Assembly: GCF_030063335.1 (NCBI RefSeq)
Contig: NZ_JASISW010000014.1
Location: forward strand, 62,001-126,000
Length of the DNA stretch: 64,000 nt
From: Rhodococcus sp. G-MC3
Lineage (GTDB): Bacteria; Actinomycetota; Actinomycetes; Mycobacteriales; Mycobacteriaceae
Direction: 5' to 3'
The translations under genes and the position numbers were made by a program. The notes below the pieces were generated by a model. It did not search any database, had not been told where the DNA came from, and saw only the letters and a list, made by a program, of their open reading frames with translations. Below are positions 48,233 to 58,147 of the stretch, one piece after another (position 1 is the stretch's first letter; every line of letters starts with the position of its first letter).

Positions 48233-49732
48233 ATGGAGCGAATCATCGGCATCGAGGTCGAATACGGAATTTCTTCCCCGACCGAACCGACGGCCAATCC
48301 GATCCTCACATCGACGCAGGCAGTTCTGGCATATGCGGCAGCTGCAGGCGTGCCACGTGCGAAGCGGACGCGCTGGGACTACGAGGTCGAGTCTCCGTTG
48401 CGCGATGCTCGCGGATTCGATCTCGGCCGTTTCAGCGGGCCTGCGCCGGTGATCGACGCCGACGAGGTCGGCGCCGCGAACATGATTCTCACCAACGGTG
48501 CTCGGCTCTATGTCGATCACGCTCATCCCGAGTATTCGGCGCCCGAAGTACGAGACCCGCTCGATGCGGTGATCTGGGACAAGGCAGGCGAGCGCGTGAT
48601 GGAGGCCGCTGCGCGCCACGCGTCCAGCGTGCCGGGAGCGCCGCGGTTGCAGCTGTACAAGAACAATGTCGACGGCAAGGGTGCCTCGTACGGGACGCAC
48701 GAGAACTACCTGATGTCGCGCGCGACGCCGTTCTCGGCAGTGATCGCCGGACTGTCACCGTTCTTTGCCTCTCGGCAGGTGATCACCGGTTCGGGTCGTG
48801 TGGGCATCGGTCAGTCCGGAGACGAGGCAGGTTTCCAGCTGTCACAGCGCGCCGACTACATCGAGGTCGAGGTAGGGCTCGAAACGACTCTCAAGCGCGG
48901 GATCATCAACACACGCGACGAGCCGCATGCGGACGCGGACAAATACCGCAGGCTTCACTGCATCATCGGCGACGCGAACCTTGCCGAAATGTCCACGTAT
49001 CTCAAGGTTGGCACCACAGCGTTGGTCCTCGACATAATCGAGGCCGGAGTCGACTTGTCCGATCTGCAGTTGGCGCGTCCGGTGACCGCCGTTCATCAGA
49101 TCAGCCATGATCCGACACTGCGTCAAGCGGTCGCACTCGCCGACGGCCGCGAGTTGACCGCGCTGGCCCTCCAGCGCATCTATCACCAGCGGGTAGCCAA
49201 GTACGTTGCAAGCGAAGGCAAGGATGATCCGCGGGTTGCGGACATTCTCGACAAGTGGGCAATGATTCTCGACCTACTCGAACGCGACCCGATGGAGACC
49301 GCACACCTACTGGACTGGACTGCGAAACTGCGACTGCTCGAAGGATTTCGACAACGCGAAGGCCTTGGGTGGTCCGCTCCTCGTCTACATCTTGTCGATT
49401 TGCAGTACTCGGACGTTCGCCTGGACAAGGGCCTGTACAACCGGTTGGTCGCTCGTGGTTCGATGGATCGGCTCGTCACCGAGCAGCAGGTCATGGATGC
49501 AGTGTCGACACCACCGTCGGACACTCGCGCGTACTTCCGTGGTGAGGTTCTCCGGAAGTTCGGAGCTGACATCGCGGCTGCAAGTTGGGATTCGGTGATC
49601 TTCGATCTCGGTGGCGACTCACTCGTGCGGATTCCGACTCTGGAACCGCTGCGCGGCACCAAGACGCACGTGGGAGAGCTTCTGGAAGCTGCCGAGACAG
49701 CAGGCGAACTCGTCGAGCAACTAACGACGTGA
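48233..49732 (+). CDS. dop: Deamidase of Pup / depupylase
   Basis: A 499-residue carboxylate-amine-ligase-like enzyme that deamidates the C-terminal Gln of Pup to Glu and removes Pup from proteins. It starts [15 protein letters not shown], with the metal-binding Glu residues in EVEYG and [17 protein letters not shown] shared with PafA. The residue-40-to-80 stretch includes the Dop-loop region absent from PafA. ATG at 48233 is chosen because homologues begin at MxRIIGxE. Pup follows 96 nt downstream. Confidence 0.96.
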   Translation: MERIIGIEVEYGISSPTEPTANPILTSTQAVLAYAAAAGVPRAKRTRWDYEVESPLRDARGFDLGRFSGPAPVIDADEVGAANMILTNGARLYVDHAHPEYSAPEVRDPLDAVIWDKAGERVMEAAARHASSVPGAPRLQLYKNNVDGKGASYGTHENYLMSRATPFSAVIAGLSPFFASRQVITGSGRVGIGQSGDEAGFQLSQRADYIEVEVGLETTLKRGIINTRDEPHADADKYRRLHCIIGDANLAEMSTYLKVGTTALVLDIIEAGVDLSDLQLARPVTAVHQISHDPTLRQAVALADGRELTALALQRIYHQRVAKYVASEGKDDPRVADILDKWAMILDLLERDPMETAHLLDWTAKLRLLEGFRQREGLGWSAPRLHLVDLQYSDVRLDKGLYNRLVARGSMDRLVTEQQVMDAVSTPPSDTRAYFRGEVLRKFGADIAAASWDSVIFDLGGDSLVRIPTLEPLRGTKTHVGELLEAAETAGELVEQLTT

Positions 49733-49828
49733 CGGGTTCGCGCAGTGTCTTGCCGCCCCAACGGGGGTCCGAATCGGTAGGGTGAAGGTCCGAGCAGGTA
49801 CTGCGAATACGTAAGGAGGTCGGCGACT

Positions 49829-50023
49829 ATGGCTCAAGAGCAGACACGGCGCTCTGGCGGTGGCGACGACGACGACGAGGTCCCCGGTGAAGCCGGTGGT
49901 GGTCAGGAACGGCGCGAAAAGCTGGCGGAAGAGACCGACGACCTCCTCGACGAGATCGACGACGTGCTCGAGGAAAACGCCGAAGACTTCGTGCGTGCCT
50001 ACGTCCAGAAGGGCGGCCAGTGA
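49829..50023 (+). CDS. pup: Prokaryotic ubiquitin-like protein Pup
   Basis: A 64-residue intrinsically disordered tag. It has an Asp/Glu-rich body, the helix-forming Mpa-binding region [20 protein letters not shown] and the C-terminal Gly-Gly-Gln, so it needs Dop to convert Gln64 to Glu before ligation. A strong AAGGAGG site precedes the ATG. The stop overlaps the prcB GTG (GTGA), coupling tag and protease translation. Confidence 0.98.
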   Translation: MAQEQTRRSGGGDDDDEVPGEAGGGQERREKLAEETDDLLDEIDDVLEENAEDFVRAYVQKGGQ

Positions 50024-50889
50024 CGGTGGATCGTACGGCCAACCCGTTGCCAAGCGACCTGTTGTCAACGTTCGGTTCGCATCACTCTTCGTTCACCGAT
50101 CACCTGCGTGACCACGCCCCCCACCTCCTTCCGGAGACGCGAGCGTTGTCCATGGGAGCAGACATCTCGGATCTTGCTCCGCACGGCACCACGATCGTCG
50201 CCGTCACGTACGCCGGTGGCGTATTGATTGCAGGCGATCGCCGTGCAACACAGGGCAATCTGATCGCGAATCGAGACATGCAGAAGGTGTATGTCACCGA
50301 CGAATTCTCGGCGGCAGGTATTGCCGGTACAGCCGGAATCGCCATCGAACTCGTTCGCTTGTTCGCGGTGGAACTCGAGCACTACGAGAAGATCGAGGGC
50401 ATGCCGCTGACGTTCAACGGCAAAGCCAACAAGTTGTCCTCGATGGTTCGTAGCAACCTCGGCGCGGCGATGCAGGGGTTGGCAGCGGTTCCGTTGCTGG
50501 TGGGTTTCGACGTAGACATCAGCGATCCCGCACGTGCCGGCCGAATTGTGTCCTACGACGTCGTGGGTGGGCGTTACGAAGAGCGGTCCGGGTACCACGC
50601 TGTTGGATCTGGCTCACTGTTCGCCAAGTCGGCTCTCAAAAAGCTCTACACGCATGGACTGGGTGAAGAAGCAGCACTGAGGGCGGCAGTCGAGTCCCTG
50701 TACGACGCTGCCGACGACGACTCGGCCACAGGCGGCCCCGACGTCACTCGCGGCATCTATCCGACGGCGGTGACCATCACGAGCGTCGGTGCAAGTGATG
50801 TAGCGCAGACGCGAATCGCCGAAGCAGCTCGTGCGGTCCTTGCCGATCGAGCGGCCGTCACTGCACAGGATGGGGGAGCTGCGTCATGA
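50020..50889 (+). CDS. prcB: 20S proteasome beta subunit
   Basis: A 289-residue catalytic subunit. The propeptide of 56 residues ends in DLAPHG and mature PrcB begins with nucleophile Thr57 ([11 protein letters not shown]). [20 protein letters not shown] contains the Asp, Arg and Lys of the active site. It assembles as two inner rings with PrcA outside. GTG start overlaps pup and its stop overlaps prcA (ATGA). Confidence 0.97.
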   Translation: MTVDRTANPLPSDLLSTFGSHHSSFTDHLRDHAPHLLPETRALSMGADISDLAPHGTTIVAVTYAGGVLIAGDRRATQGNLIANRDMQKVYVTDEFSAAGIAGTAGIAIELVRLFAVELEHYEKIEGMPLTFNGKANKLSSMVRSNLGAAMQGLAAVPLLVGFDVDISDPARAGRIVSYDVVGGRYEERSGYHAVGSGSLFAKSALKKLYTHGLGEEAALRAAVESLYDAADDDSATGGPDVTRGIYPTAVTITSVGASDVAQTRIAEAARAVLADRAAVTAQDGGAAS

Positions 50890-51659
50890 CAATGCCGTAC
50901 TACGCATCGGCCGAGCAGATCATGCGTGACCGATCCGAACTGGCACGCAAGGGTATTGCGCGCGGCCGGAGCGTCATCGTTCTGTCGTTCGCCGATGGCG
51001 TGCTGTTCGTGGCCGAGAACCGCTCCTCGGCGCTTCACAAAGTCAGCGAGTTGTACGACCGGCTTGGCTTCGCTGCGGTGGGGAAGTACAACGAATTCGA
51101 GAACCTCCGTAAAGCGGGAATTCTTCACGCCGACACCAAGGGTTACACCTACGACAGGCGTGACGTCACCGGTCGATCGCTGGCCAAGACCTACGCGCAG
51201 GCATTGGGAACAATTTTTACCGAGCAGCTCAAACCCTACGAAGTCGAGATCTGCGTGGCGGAGGTATCCCATTCGGACGAGCCGGGTTCGAGTCAGCTGT
51301 ACCGGATCACGTACGACGGTTCCATCGTCGACGAGCAGGACTTCGTCGTCATGGGCGGCACTACCGAACCTATCGTGGCCGCTCTGCGCGAGTCGTATCG
51401 TCCCGGCATGGATATGGCCGCAGCCGTGAAAATTTCGGTGGATGCGCTTGCTGCAGGAGCAACTCCGCCGCCGAACGGTTCGACCGAGCCGGACAAGAAG
51501 CAACTCGAAGTGAGCTCGCTCGAGGTGGCGGTCCTGGATCAAGCACGTCCCCGTCGAGCTTTCCGGCGTATCGCCGGCGTTGCCCTGCAGGAATTGTTGC
51601 CCGCTGACGATTCTGCTGTCGCGGAGGATCAGGCAGCGGTCGCCGACTCACTGGAGTAA
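50886..51659 (+). CDS. prcA: 20S proteasome alpha subunit
   Basis: A 257-residue outer-ring subunit beginning [20 protein letters not shown], which forms the gated N-terminus and H0 helix. It has the alpha-type [19 protein letters not shown] but no N-terminal Thr nucleophile. The C-terminal 45 residues are acidic and probably disordered. ATGA overlap with prcB gives equal translation. A terminator hairpin follows about 40 nt after the stop. Confidence 0.96.
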   Translation: MTMPYYASAEQIMRDRSELARKGIARGRSVIVLSFADGVLFVAENRSSALHKVSELYDRLGFAAVGKYNEFENLRKAGILHADTKGYTYDRRDVTGRSLAKTYAQALGTIFTEQLKPYEVEICVAEVSHSDEPGSSQLYRITYDGSIVDEQDFVVMGGTTEPIVAALRESYRPGMDMAAAVKISVDALAAGATPPPNGSTEPDKKQLEVSSLEVAVLDQARPRRAFRRIAGVALQELLPADDSAVAEDQAAVADSLE

Positions 51660-51700
51660 ACCGCAGGCAGAGTGTGCCAGCTTTGGCCTCCTGGCTGGAT

Positions 51701-51745
51701 CGGCCTCGTCGTCTACTGCTTGCGGTAGAGGACGAGGCCGTTTTT
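51701..51745 (+). terminator. Rho-independent terminator after prcA
   Basis: CGGCCTCGTC (51701-51710) pairs with GACGAGGCCG (51731-51740), with an inner TCTAC/GTAGA stem, and is followed directly by TTTTT. It overlaps the last codons of the convergent PAP2-DGK gene. Confidence 0.85.
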
Positions 51746-53182
51746 GTCTGTGCCGAATGTGAATGTCCGGCCGTCGGCCGTGAGTTCGCCGTCGGTCGCG
51801 AGTGCAATGTCCGGTCCTGCGACTTCGACGGTCAGTCCGTCGACGGAGCTGTGTACATAGGTTGCGGACGAGCCGAGAGTACCGGTCAGGGCGGCGAAGA
51901 TCAGTCGTGTGCGGGACAGAAACGGCGTCGATGGGAGGTATCGCACGTCGAGCGTCCCGGAGCCGATGGACGGCCGCGACATCGGAACCTGATCGCTTGG
52001 GGAGTATCGGCCGTTGCCGACGAACAACATCCACACTGCCAGCGGTCGCCCGTCGAGGGTGATGTCGAGCGGCTGAGCGGCGGCGAGCACTCTGACCATC
52101 GCAACTGCGGCAGCGGGCCATTTCCCGATTTTGCCCTCGAGCCGTTCACGCAGACGCACGGAATCGGGGTACCCACCGAACGTCGCAGTGTTGACGAACA
52201 AGACGCGTTCGGTCCCGTTGACCACGACGGACGCAAGATCGACGTGAGCTGCGTGCCCACTCTGCACAGCATCGGCCGTCGAGACCACGTCGGCCACACC
52301 TGCGTCACGGGCGAAGTGGTTGAGTGTGCCTCCGGGGAATACTGCAAGCGGGAGGCTGTGCCGCACAGCGGATTCGGCGACACTGACGATGGTGCCGTCG
52401 CCGCCGCAGACACCGAGCGCTGAGGGGGTCGACGTCTCGATCCGTGATTCCAGTTGCTCGTTGAAATCCAGATCAGGCTTCGGTTCGAAAAACTCTGCCT
52501 CGGGCAGTGCCGCGGCTATCTCGTCCGTTACGAAGTCGTCGGAGCCCGATCCGGGGTTGATCAGAACGAGAAGCCCTTTCCCCCCGGCGAGCGTCGGAGC
52601 CTCGGCGCGCCGTCCCAGTTCGGCTGGGTCTTCGGTGCGTACTGCCCACCACCGCCTGGTGGACAACGCAATTGCGGACCCCAGCAGGGCGCCTGCCGCC
52701 ACATCGGACGGCCAATGCACGCCTGTGTGCACCCGGGAATAACAGACTGCCGCTGCAAGCGGGGCGACAAGAGCGCCCGCGGCGGGGGACTCGAGCGCCA
52801 CTCCCACGGCGAATGCCGCAGCCGACGCCGAATGACCGGACGGAAACGACGAGGACACGGGCGGCGCGAGCAGACGACGCATCAGCGGCGTCTGTTCGGT
52901 TCCCGGCCGCGACCGAGGGAAAACGGGCTTGAGCAGGCCGTTCGCCACCGCGCTCGCAGCCGCCACGGCCAACAGGCCGCGAACTGCACCGCGGCGGGTC
53001 CGTCCTGACCTGACCGACAGCACGGCGCCGGCCGCGACCCACAATCGACTGTGATCGGCGGAGGCACTGAGTGCGCGAAGGAACGGATCGGCAGCGGAGG
53101 CGCGACTTGCGGCTGTGCGCTCGAAGAGTCGTAGGTCCCACGAGTGGATCCGATCGAACAACGGTATTGGCGTCTCGGTCAC
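51713..53182 (-). CDS. PAP2 phosphatase - diacylglycerol kinase fusion
   Basis: A 489-residue two-domain protein. The N-terminal PAP2 membrane phosphatase has K85-x6-R92-P93, PSGH at 114-117 and [12 protein letters not shown] at 149-160, among hydrophobic helices. The C-terminal lipid-kinase domain (from about 203) has NPGSG and the nucleotide motif GGDGT at 260-264. One protein thus combines a lipid phosphatase with a lipid kinase, perhaps for phosphatidic acid or polyprenyl phosphate turnover. GTG start is preceded by TAGGGT at 6 nt. No link to pupylation is evident beyond position. Confidence 0.9.
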   Translation of the reverse strand: MTETPIPLFDRIHSWDLRLFERTAASRASAADPFLRALSASADHSRLWVAAGAVLSVRSGRTRRGAVRGLLAVAAASAVANGLLKPVFPRSRPGTEQTPLMRRLLAPPVSSSFPSGHSASAAAFAVGVALESPAAGALVAPLAAAVCYSRVHTGVHWPSDVAAGALLGSAIALSTRRWWAVRTEDPAELGRRAEAPTLAGGKGLLVLINPGSGSDDFVTDEIAAALPEAEFFEPKPDLDFNEQLESRIETSTPSALGVCGGDGTIVSVAESAVRHSLPLAVFPGGTLNHFARDAGVADVVSTADAVQSGHAAHVDLASVVVNGTERVLFVNTATFGGYPDSVRLRERLEGKIGKWPAAAVAMVRVLAAAQPLDITLDGRPLAVWMLFVGNGRYSPSDQVPMSRPSIGSGTLDVRYLPSTPFLSRTRLIFAALTGTLGSSATYVHSSVDGLTVEVAGPDIALATDGELTADGRTFTFGTDKNGLVLYRKQ

Positions 53183-53188
53183 CGCCCC

Positions 53189-53194
53189 ACCCTA
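53189..53194 (-). promoter_or_regulatory. -10 element TAGGGT, predicted leaderless start for the PAP2-DGK gene
   Basis: TAGGGT on the minus strand ends 6 nt before GTG 53182. Confidence 0.45.
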
Positions 53195-53280
53195 TGCGTC
53201 TGCTCGTCGGGCCCGGCATCTGCACATCGCCACATTTGCTCTGCTGCGCGTTCGAACGCATCATCGGTCGGTTTGCGTTG

Positions 53281-53286
53281 TACTGT
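53281..53286 (+). promoter_or_regulatory. -10 element TACTGT, predicted leaderless start for pafA
   Basis: TACTGT ends 6 nt before the pafA GTG at 53293. The divergent PAP2-DGK promoter lies about 90 bp away. Confidence 0.45.
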
Positions 53287-53292
53287 CGAAGT

Positions 53293-54651
53293 GTGCAGCG
53301 ACGAATTATGGGCATCGAGACCGAGTTCGGTGTCACGTGTACTTTTCACGGGCACCGGCGGCTGAGTCCCGACGAGGTAGCTCGATACCTGTTTCGAAGA
53401 GTTGTCTCCTGGGGGCGTAGCTCCAACGTGTTTCTCAGGAACGGAGCCCGTCTGTATCTCGATGTCGGGTCTCACCCCGAGTACGCGACGGCAGAGTGTG
53501 ACAGCCTCCTGCAGTTGGTCACCCACGATCGTGCCGGCGAGCGGGTGCTCGAAGACTTGTTGATCGACGCCGAGCAGCGCCTTGCCGAGGAAGGCATCGG
53601 CGGGGACATATATCTGTTCAAGAACAACACGGATTCCGCGGGCAATTCCTACGGTTGCCACGAGAACTACCTTGTCCAGCGTGCCGGGGAGTTCTCTCGA
53701 ATCTCGGACGTACTACTGCCGTTCCTCGTCACCCGTCAGTTGATCTGCGGCGCTGGAAAGATCCTTCAGACCCCCAAAGCCGCGACTTTCTGCTTGTCTC
53801 AGCGTGCCGAGCACATTTGGGAGGGCGTGTCGTCCGCGACCACCAGGTCGAGGCCGATCATCAACACGCGAGACGAACCCCACGCCGATGCCGAGAAGTA
53901 TCGACGCCTGCACGTTATCGTGGGCGATTCGAACATGGCTGAACCGTCCACAATGCTCAAGGTCGGAAGTGCGGCGCTGGTTCTTGAAATGATCGAGGCC
54001 GGTGTCTCGTTCCGAGACTTTGCCCTGGACAACCCGATTCGTGCTATCCGCGAGGTGAGTCACGATCTGACAGGCCGCAGACCCGTTCGACTGGCGGGCG
54101 GTCGTCAAGCGAGTGCCCTCGAAATTCAGCGGGAATACTACGCACGAGCAGTGGAGCATCTGAAGACGCGGGAGCCGAACACTCAAGTCGAACAGGTGGT
54201 CGACCTGTGGGGACGCACGCTCGACGCGGTCGAAGCTCAGGACTTCGCGAAGGTTGACACCGAAATCGACTGGGTCATCAAGCGGAAGCTGTTTCAGCGC
54301 TACCAAGACCGCTACTCCATGGAGTTGTCGGATCCGAAGATCGCACAATTGGACCTCGCCTACCACGACATAAAACGTGGCCGAGGAGTGTTCGACCTGC
54401 TTCAGCGCAAGGGTCTCGCGAAACGCATCACCGAGGACGACCAGATCGACGAGGCCGTCGACCTGCCGCCGCAGACGACACGCGCGAAGCTGCGCGGTGA
54501 ATTCATTACCGCGGCGCAGGAAGCGGGCCGCGACTTCACTGTCGATTGGGTGCATCTGAAACTAAATGACCAAGCTCAGCGAACAGTTCTGTGCAAGGAC
54601 CCGTTCCGGTCCGTCGACGAACGCGTGGAGCGTCTGATCGCCTCGATGTAG
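53293..54651 (+). CDS. pafA: Pup-protein ligase (proteasome accessory factor A)
   Basis: A 452-residue ligase that uses ATP to join the C-terminal Glu of Pup to lysines of target proteins. It begins [13 protein letters not shown], with the catalytic and metal-binding acidic residues in ETEFG, and shares [17 protein letters not shown] with Dop. The GTG at 53293 gives the family N-terminus, although the frame is open far upstream. Length equals the mycobacterial enzyme. The C-terminal domain ending ERLIASM binds Pup. Confidence 0.96.
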   Translation: MQRRIMGIETEFGVTCTFHGHRRLSPDEVARYLFRRVVSWGRSSNVFLRNGARLYLDVGSHPEYATAECDSLLQLVTHDRAGERVLEDLLIDAEQRLAEEGIGGDIYLFKNNTDSAGNSYGCHENYLVQRAGEFSRISDVLLPFLVTRQLICGAGKILQTPKAATFCLSQRAEHIWEGVSSATTRSRPIINTRDEPHADAEKYRRLHVIVGDSNMAEPSTMLKVGSAALVLEMIEAGVSFRDFALDNPIRAIREVSHDLTGRRPVRLAGGRQASALEIQREYYARAVEHLKTREPNTQVEQVVDLWGRTLDAVEAQDFAKVDTEIDWVIKRKLFQRYQDRYSMELSDPKIAQLDLAYHDIKRGRGVFDLLQRKGLAKRITEDDQIDEAVDLPPQTTRAKLRGEFITAAQEAGRDFTVDWVHLKLNDQAQRTVLCKDPFRSVDERVERLIASM

Positions 54652-54720
54652 TTGCGTCATTCAACCGGTTCGGTAGTGGCCTGGCGACGTGGCTGATGCA
54701 GCACATGCAGTGAGGACCGA

Positions 54721-54726
54721 TAGGCT
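54721..54726 (+). promoter_or_regulatory. -10 element TAGGCT, predicted leaderless start for pafBC
   Basis: TAGGCT ends 6 nt before the pafB GTG at 54733, so pafBC can be transcribed separately from pafA. Confidence 0.5.
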
Positions 54727-54732
54727 TCCATA

Positions 54733-55722
54733 GTGGCGATCACCAAAGTCGAACGGCTGATGAACCTTGTCATCTGTTTGTTGTCGACGCGTCAATTCGT
54801 GACGGCCGAGCGAATCAGAGACAGTGTTGCGGGCTACGGAGACTCCGGAAGCGACGAAGCTTTCAGTCGCATGTTCGAGCGCGACAAGAACGAGTTGAGG
54901 GATCTCGGTGTGCCTCTCGAGACCGGCATGGTGATCGGTACGGGGGGAGCAGAGGGATACCGCATCAATCGTGATGCGTACGAACTCCCCGACATCGATT
55001 TGAGTCGGGAGGAATCGGCTGCAGTCGCGGTCGCAGTCCAGCTGTGGGAGTCTCCGGAGCTCACCTCCGCTGCTCAGAGCGCATTGCTGAAGCTCCGTGC
55101 CGCAGGTATTCAGGTCGATCAAGACGAGTCGGTCGCAGCGGTCACTGCTGTTCCCGCACGCACTAGAGGGTCGGAGCCTGCTCTCGGCGCGTTGTTGGCC
55201 GCCATCGACGCAGGTCGATCGGTGAAGTTCGAGCACAGGAGTTCGGCGACGGATCCGGTCACGGCTCGCACGGTCGAGCCTTGGGGAGTCGTGACTTTTC
55301 GCGGGCGGTGGTATCTGGTCGGTCATGACATCGACCGCGATGACATCCGCACATTCCGCCTCTCCAGAATTGGCGACGACGTCACCACATTCGGCCGCGC
55401 GGGCAGTGTTAGCAAGCCCGACGACGTGGATCTTCAGTCGATCGTCGAGCGAGTTGCAGGTACCGCCGAGGTCAACGGCACGGCAACAGTCTGGATCGTC
55501 GACGACGGTGCCACGGAAATCCGGCGTATGGGCACAGTGGTCGAGCAGCGTGATGTCGGTGCGCGACGCGGCGAGGTCGTGGTGATTCCTGTTCGGTCGT
55601 GGGAATGGGTTACCCGGCTGATCGCCGGTCACGGGGCTGACGCGCTTGTGCTCGATCCTCCCGAATTACGTGCCGATGTGATCACTACATTGCGCACAGC
55701 GGTTGTGGAAGGAGTTCGATGA
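54733..55722 (+). CDS. pafB: WYL-domain transcriptional regulator PafB
   Basis: A 329-residue regulator with an N-terminal winged helix-turn-helix (RLMNLVICLLSTRQFVTAERI) and a WYL domain with the motif Trp-Tyr-Leu at 193-195 (RGRWYLVGHD). In mycobacteria PafB and PafC act together as a DNA-damage activator independent of LexA/RecA, with single-stranded DNA as the suggested signal. The stop overlaps the pafC start (ATGA). The name reflects location near pafA and not a ligase role. Confidence 0.94.
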   Translation: MAITKVERLMNLVICLLSTRQFVTAERIRDSVAGYGDSGSDEAFSRMFERDKNELRDLGVPLETGMVIGTGGAEGYRINRDAYELPDIDLSREESAAVAVAVQLWESPELTSAAQSALLKLRAAGIQVDQDESVAAVTAVPARTRGSEPALGALLAAIDAGRSVKFEHRSSATDPVTARTVEPWGVVTFRGRWYLVGHDIDRDDIRTFRLSRIGDDVTTFGRAGSVSKPDDVDLQSIVERVAGTAEVNGTATVWIVDDGATEIRRMGTVVEQRDVGARRGEVVVIPVRSWEWVTRLIAGHGADALVLDPPELRADVITTLRTAVVEGVR

Positions 55723-56687
55723 GCGCACGGCTGTCGGTTCGATTGGCGAGATTGCTCAATATGGTGCCGTTCTTCTTGGCAAACCCCGGTATGAGCGCCG
55801 CTGAGGCGGCAACGGAACTCGGTGTATCGACCGAGACGCTGATGACCGACTTGAATCAGCTGTGGATGTGCGGTCTCCCCGGTTACGGCCCGGGTGATTT
55901 GATTGATCTGTCATTCTCGGAAGAGAGCATCGAGGTCACTTTCTCTGCTGGCATCGATCGTCCCTTGCGTCTGACGTCTACGGAGGCAACGGCTTTGCTC
56001 GTTGCGCTCAGGTCGTTGACGTCGATGCCGGGCATGGTCGATCCGTCGGCGGCGCAACGCGCGATTGCCAAGATCGAGGATGCCGCCGGATCGGCGGCGG
56101 CAAATGTACCCGGTGCCTCGGGGAGAGGCGTGGTGGAGGGAAATTCCGAGAATCCAGCGGCCGCTGCGGTGCGCTCGTCGTTGCGACACCAGCACGCCTT
56201 GAATCTGACGTATTACTCGGCGTCTCGTGACGCAGTGTCCGAACGCGTCGTCGACCCCATCAGAACTGTTCTGATCGACGATCACAGCTACCTTCAAGCC
56301 TGGTGCAGACGAGCTGAAGGCGTTCGTCTGTTCCGCTTCGACAGAATCGATCGTGCAGTCGAATTGGCGGAACGCTCGGTTCCGCCGGCCGACGCGCCCC
56401 AGGAAGACAGCTTCGAGATTTTCAACGATGACCCGTCGTTGCCTCAGGCTCGTCTTCGTATCGCGCGCGGGTACGCGTGGGTGATGGACTATTACCCCAT
56501 GACACAGGTGGGGGCAGAGGACGACGGTTCGGTGACCGTCACCATGCGATTCGCCACACCGGCATGGATGACCAGGTTGATTCTTGGCTTCGGCGAGGGT
56601 GTGCAGGTGCTGAGCCCACCTGAGCTCCAGCGCAGTGTCAGCGAGCGGGCGAGGGGCGCACTGGCGGCGTACGGCGAACTCGGGTGA
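55719..56687 (+). CDS. pafC: WYL-domain transcriptional regulator PafC
   Basis: A 322-residue partner of PafB. The N-terminal HTH covers ARLLNMVPFFLANPGMSAAEAA and the WYL-like domain has HQHALNLTYYSAS and DDHSYLQAWCRRAEG, where WYL reads SYL. It forms a heterodimer with PafB for DNA-damage gene activation. ATGA overlap with pafB gives coupled expression. A 129-nt gap precedes tatA. Confidence 0.93.
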   Translation: MSARLSVRLARLLNMVPFFLANPGMSAAEAATELGVSTETLMTDLNQLWMCGLPGYGPGDLIDLSFSEESIEVTFSAGIDRPLRLTSTEATALLVALRSLTSMPGMVDPSAAQRAIAKIEDAAGSAAANVPGASGRGVVEGNSENPAAAAVRSSLRHQHALNLTYYSASRDAVSERVVDPIRTVLIDDHSYLQAWCRRAEGVRLFRFDRIDRAVELAERSVPPADAPQEDSFEIFNDDPSLPQARLRIARGYAWVMDYYPMTQVGAEDDGSVTVTMRFATPAWMTRLILGFGEGVQVLSPPELQRSVSERARGALAAYGELG

Positions 56688-56783
56688 TGCTCGGTGTTGT
56701 CCTCTCGGTGCACGTCAAGTTCCGTTCCGGTGAACACACAGGACACGAACGGCTACAGCCAGCCCCAGCGTCCGGATCTCGGG

Positions 56784-56789
56784 TAGGCT
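56784..56789 (+). promoter_or_regulatory. -10 element TAGGCT for tatA
   Basis: TAGGCT lies 27 nt before the tatA start, so unlike its neighbours tatA should have a short leader with a Shine-Dalgarno site (GGGAGG). Confidence 0.4.
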
Positions 56790-56816
56790 AAGTTCATCTG
56801 ATCTTGGGAGGTACAC

Positions 56817-57128
56817 ATGGGAGCCATGAGCCCGTGGCATTGGGCCATCGTTGCTTTGGTCGTCGTCATTCTGTTCGGTTCGAAGAAGTTGCCAGATGCA
56901 GCACGCGGACTCGGTCGGTCACTTCGGATTTTCAAGAGCGAAGTGAAGGAAATGCAGAACGACGGTAAAGAGGACGCGCAGGCCAACCAGCCTCCCGCAT
57001 CGCCTCGGCTCGATTCTGCTCCGCAGGTAGACGTCCACGCGAGCGACCTTCGTGCCTCTGACGTTCGTCCCAACGACGTTCATTCGACCAATGGCGTGAA
57101 CGCTCACCCGGACACCAAGTCGGCCTGA
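56817..57128 (+). CDS. tatA: Twin-arginine translocase subunit TatA
   Basis: A 103-residue pore-forming subunit. One N-terminal membrane helix ([15 protein letters not shown]) is followed by the hinge and amphipathic helix [20 protein letters not shown], then a long hydrophilic tail rich in Asp, Asn and Ser. The start follows GGGAGG by 6 nt. It acts with TatC (next) and an unlinked TatB. A palindromic hairpin separates it from tatC. Confidence 0.95.
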   Translation: MGAMSPWHWAIVALVVVILFGSKKLPDAARGLGRSLRIFKSEVKEMQNDGKEDAQANQPPASPRLDSAPQVDVHASDLRASDVRPNDVHSTNGVNAHPDTKSA

Positions 57129-57144
57129 CGCTACGACGAAGCAA

Positions 57145-57172
57145 ACCGGGGTGCTGATCAGCACCCCGGTTC
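57145..57172 (+). terminator. 28-nt perfect palindrome between tatA and tatC
   Basis: A 12-bp stem (AACCGGGGTGCT with its complement) closes on a GATC loop and sits between the tatA stop and the tatC start 21 nt away. It can act as a partial terminator or RNA stabiliser, which would give more tatA than tatC. No T tract follows. Confidence 0.65.
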
Positions 57173-57193
57173 AATGCTGAGCGAAGACAGAGA

Positions 57194-58138
57194 ATGCGAA
57201 TTCCACTCGATCCGAGGCGCAGCAAGCGCCGCCTGAATCCTGACGGCACGATGTCGTTGGTCGATCATCTCTACGAACTGCGTACCCGACTGATGTGGGC
57301 CATCGTCGCCGTCGCTTTGACGACAGCGTTCGGTTTCTTCTGGTATTCGCACCTGTTGTTCGGCATCGACAGTCTCGGCGACATTCTTCGAGGACCCTAC
57401 TGTTCTCTGGATCCGAGTTTGCGAGCGTCGTTGACCGCGGACAATGAATGTCGGCTGCTGGCCACCGGCCCGTTCGACCAGTTCCTGCTCAGATTCAAGG
57501 TTGCGTTCACGGCAGGCGTTGTTCTGGCGTGCCCGGTGTGGCTCTACCAGATCTGGTCGTTTGTCACGCCAGGTTTGTACAAGCAGGAACGCCGCTACGC
57601 TATCTCGTTCGTGTCTTCCGCGGCTGTGCTGTTCGTTGCAGGTGCAGTTCTCGCGTACTACATCGTCGCCAAGGGACTGCATTTCCTGCTGTCGATCGGC
57701 GACAATGTTCAGATCACTGCGCTGAGTGGTGAGCAGTATTTCGGTTTTGTCATCAATCTTCTGATCATTTTCGGCGTGAGTTTCGAGATCCCGTTGCTCG
57801 TTGTTGCACTCAATTTCGTCGGCGTTCTCACGTACGAGCGGTTGAAGGCATGGCGGCGGGGCCTGATCTTCGGGCTGTTCGTGTTCGCTGCAATTGCCAC
57901 TCCCGGCCAGGATCCGTTCTCGATGCTGGCGCTGGCGTTGGCGCTGACTGTGCTGTTCGAAGTTGCCGTCCAGATCGCGCGACTCCACGACAAGCGTAAA
58001 TTGCGCAAGAGAACCGACGAATGGGGTGAAGTATCCGATGACGAAGCAACGTCCATCGATTCAGCAAGTTCCATTTCGTCCCCGATCGATATCCATGACC
58101 CGGTTACGCACAAGGCGGACTTCACCGACACGATCTGA
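57194..58138 (+). CDS. tatC: Twin-arginine translocase subunit TatC
   Basis: A 314-residue six-helix membrane protein that binds twin-arginine signal peptides. The N-terminal [20 protein letters not shown] is the conserved cytosolic signal-recognition face and [28 protein letters not shown] follows in pieces along helix 2. The C-terminal 65-residue hydrophilic tail is typical of the mycobacterial branch. The start is ATG at 57194; an internal ATG precedes SLVDHL. helY follows 9 nt downstream. Confidence 0.95.
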   Translation: MRIPLDPRRSKRRLNPDGTMSLVDHLYELRTRLMWAIVAVALTTAFGFFWYSHLLFGIDSLGDILRGPYCSLDPSLRASLTADNECRLLATGPFDQFLLRFKVAFTAGVVLACPVWLYQIWSFVTPGLYKQERRYAISFVSSAAVLFVAGAVLAYYIVAKGLHFLLSIGDNVQITALSGEQYFGFVINLLIIFGVSFEIPLLVVALNFVGVLTYERLKAWRRGLIFGLFVFAAIATPGQDPFSMLALALALTVLFEVAVQIARLHDKRKLRKRTDEWGEVSDDEATSIDSASSISSPIDIHDPVTHKADFTDTI

Positions 58139-58147
58139 CGTGGTTGC

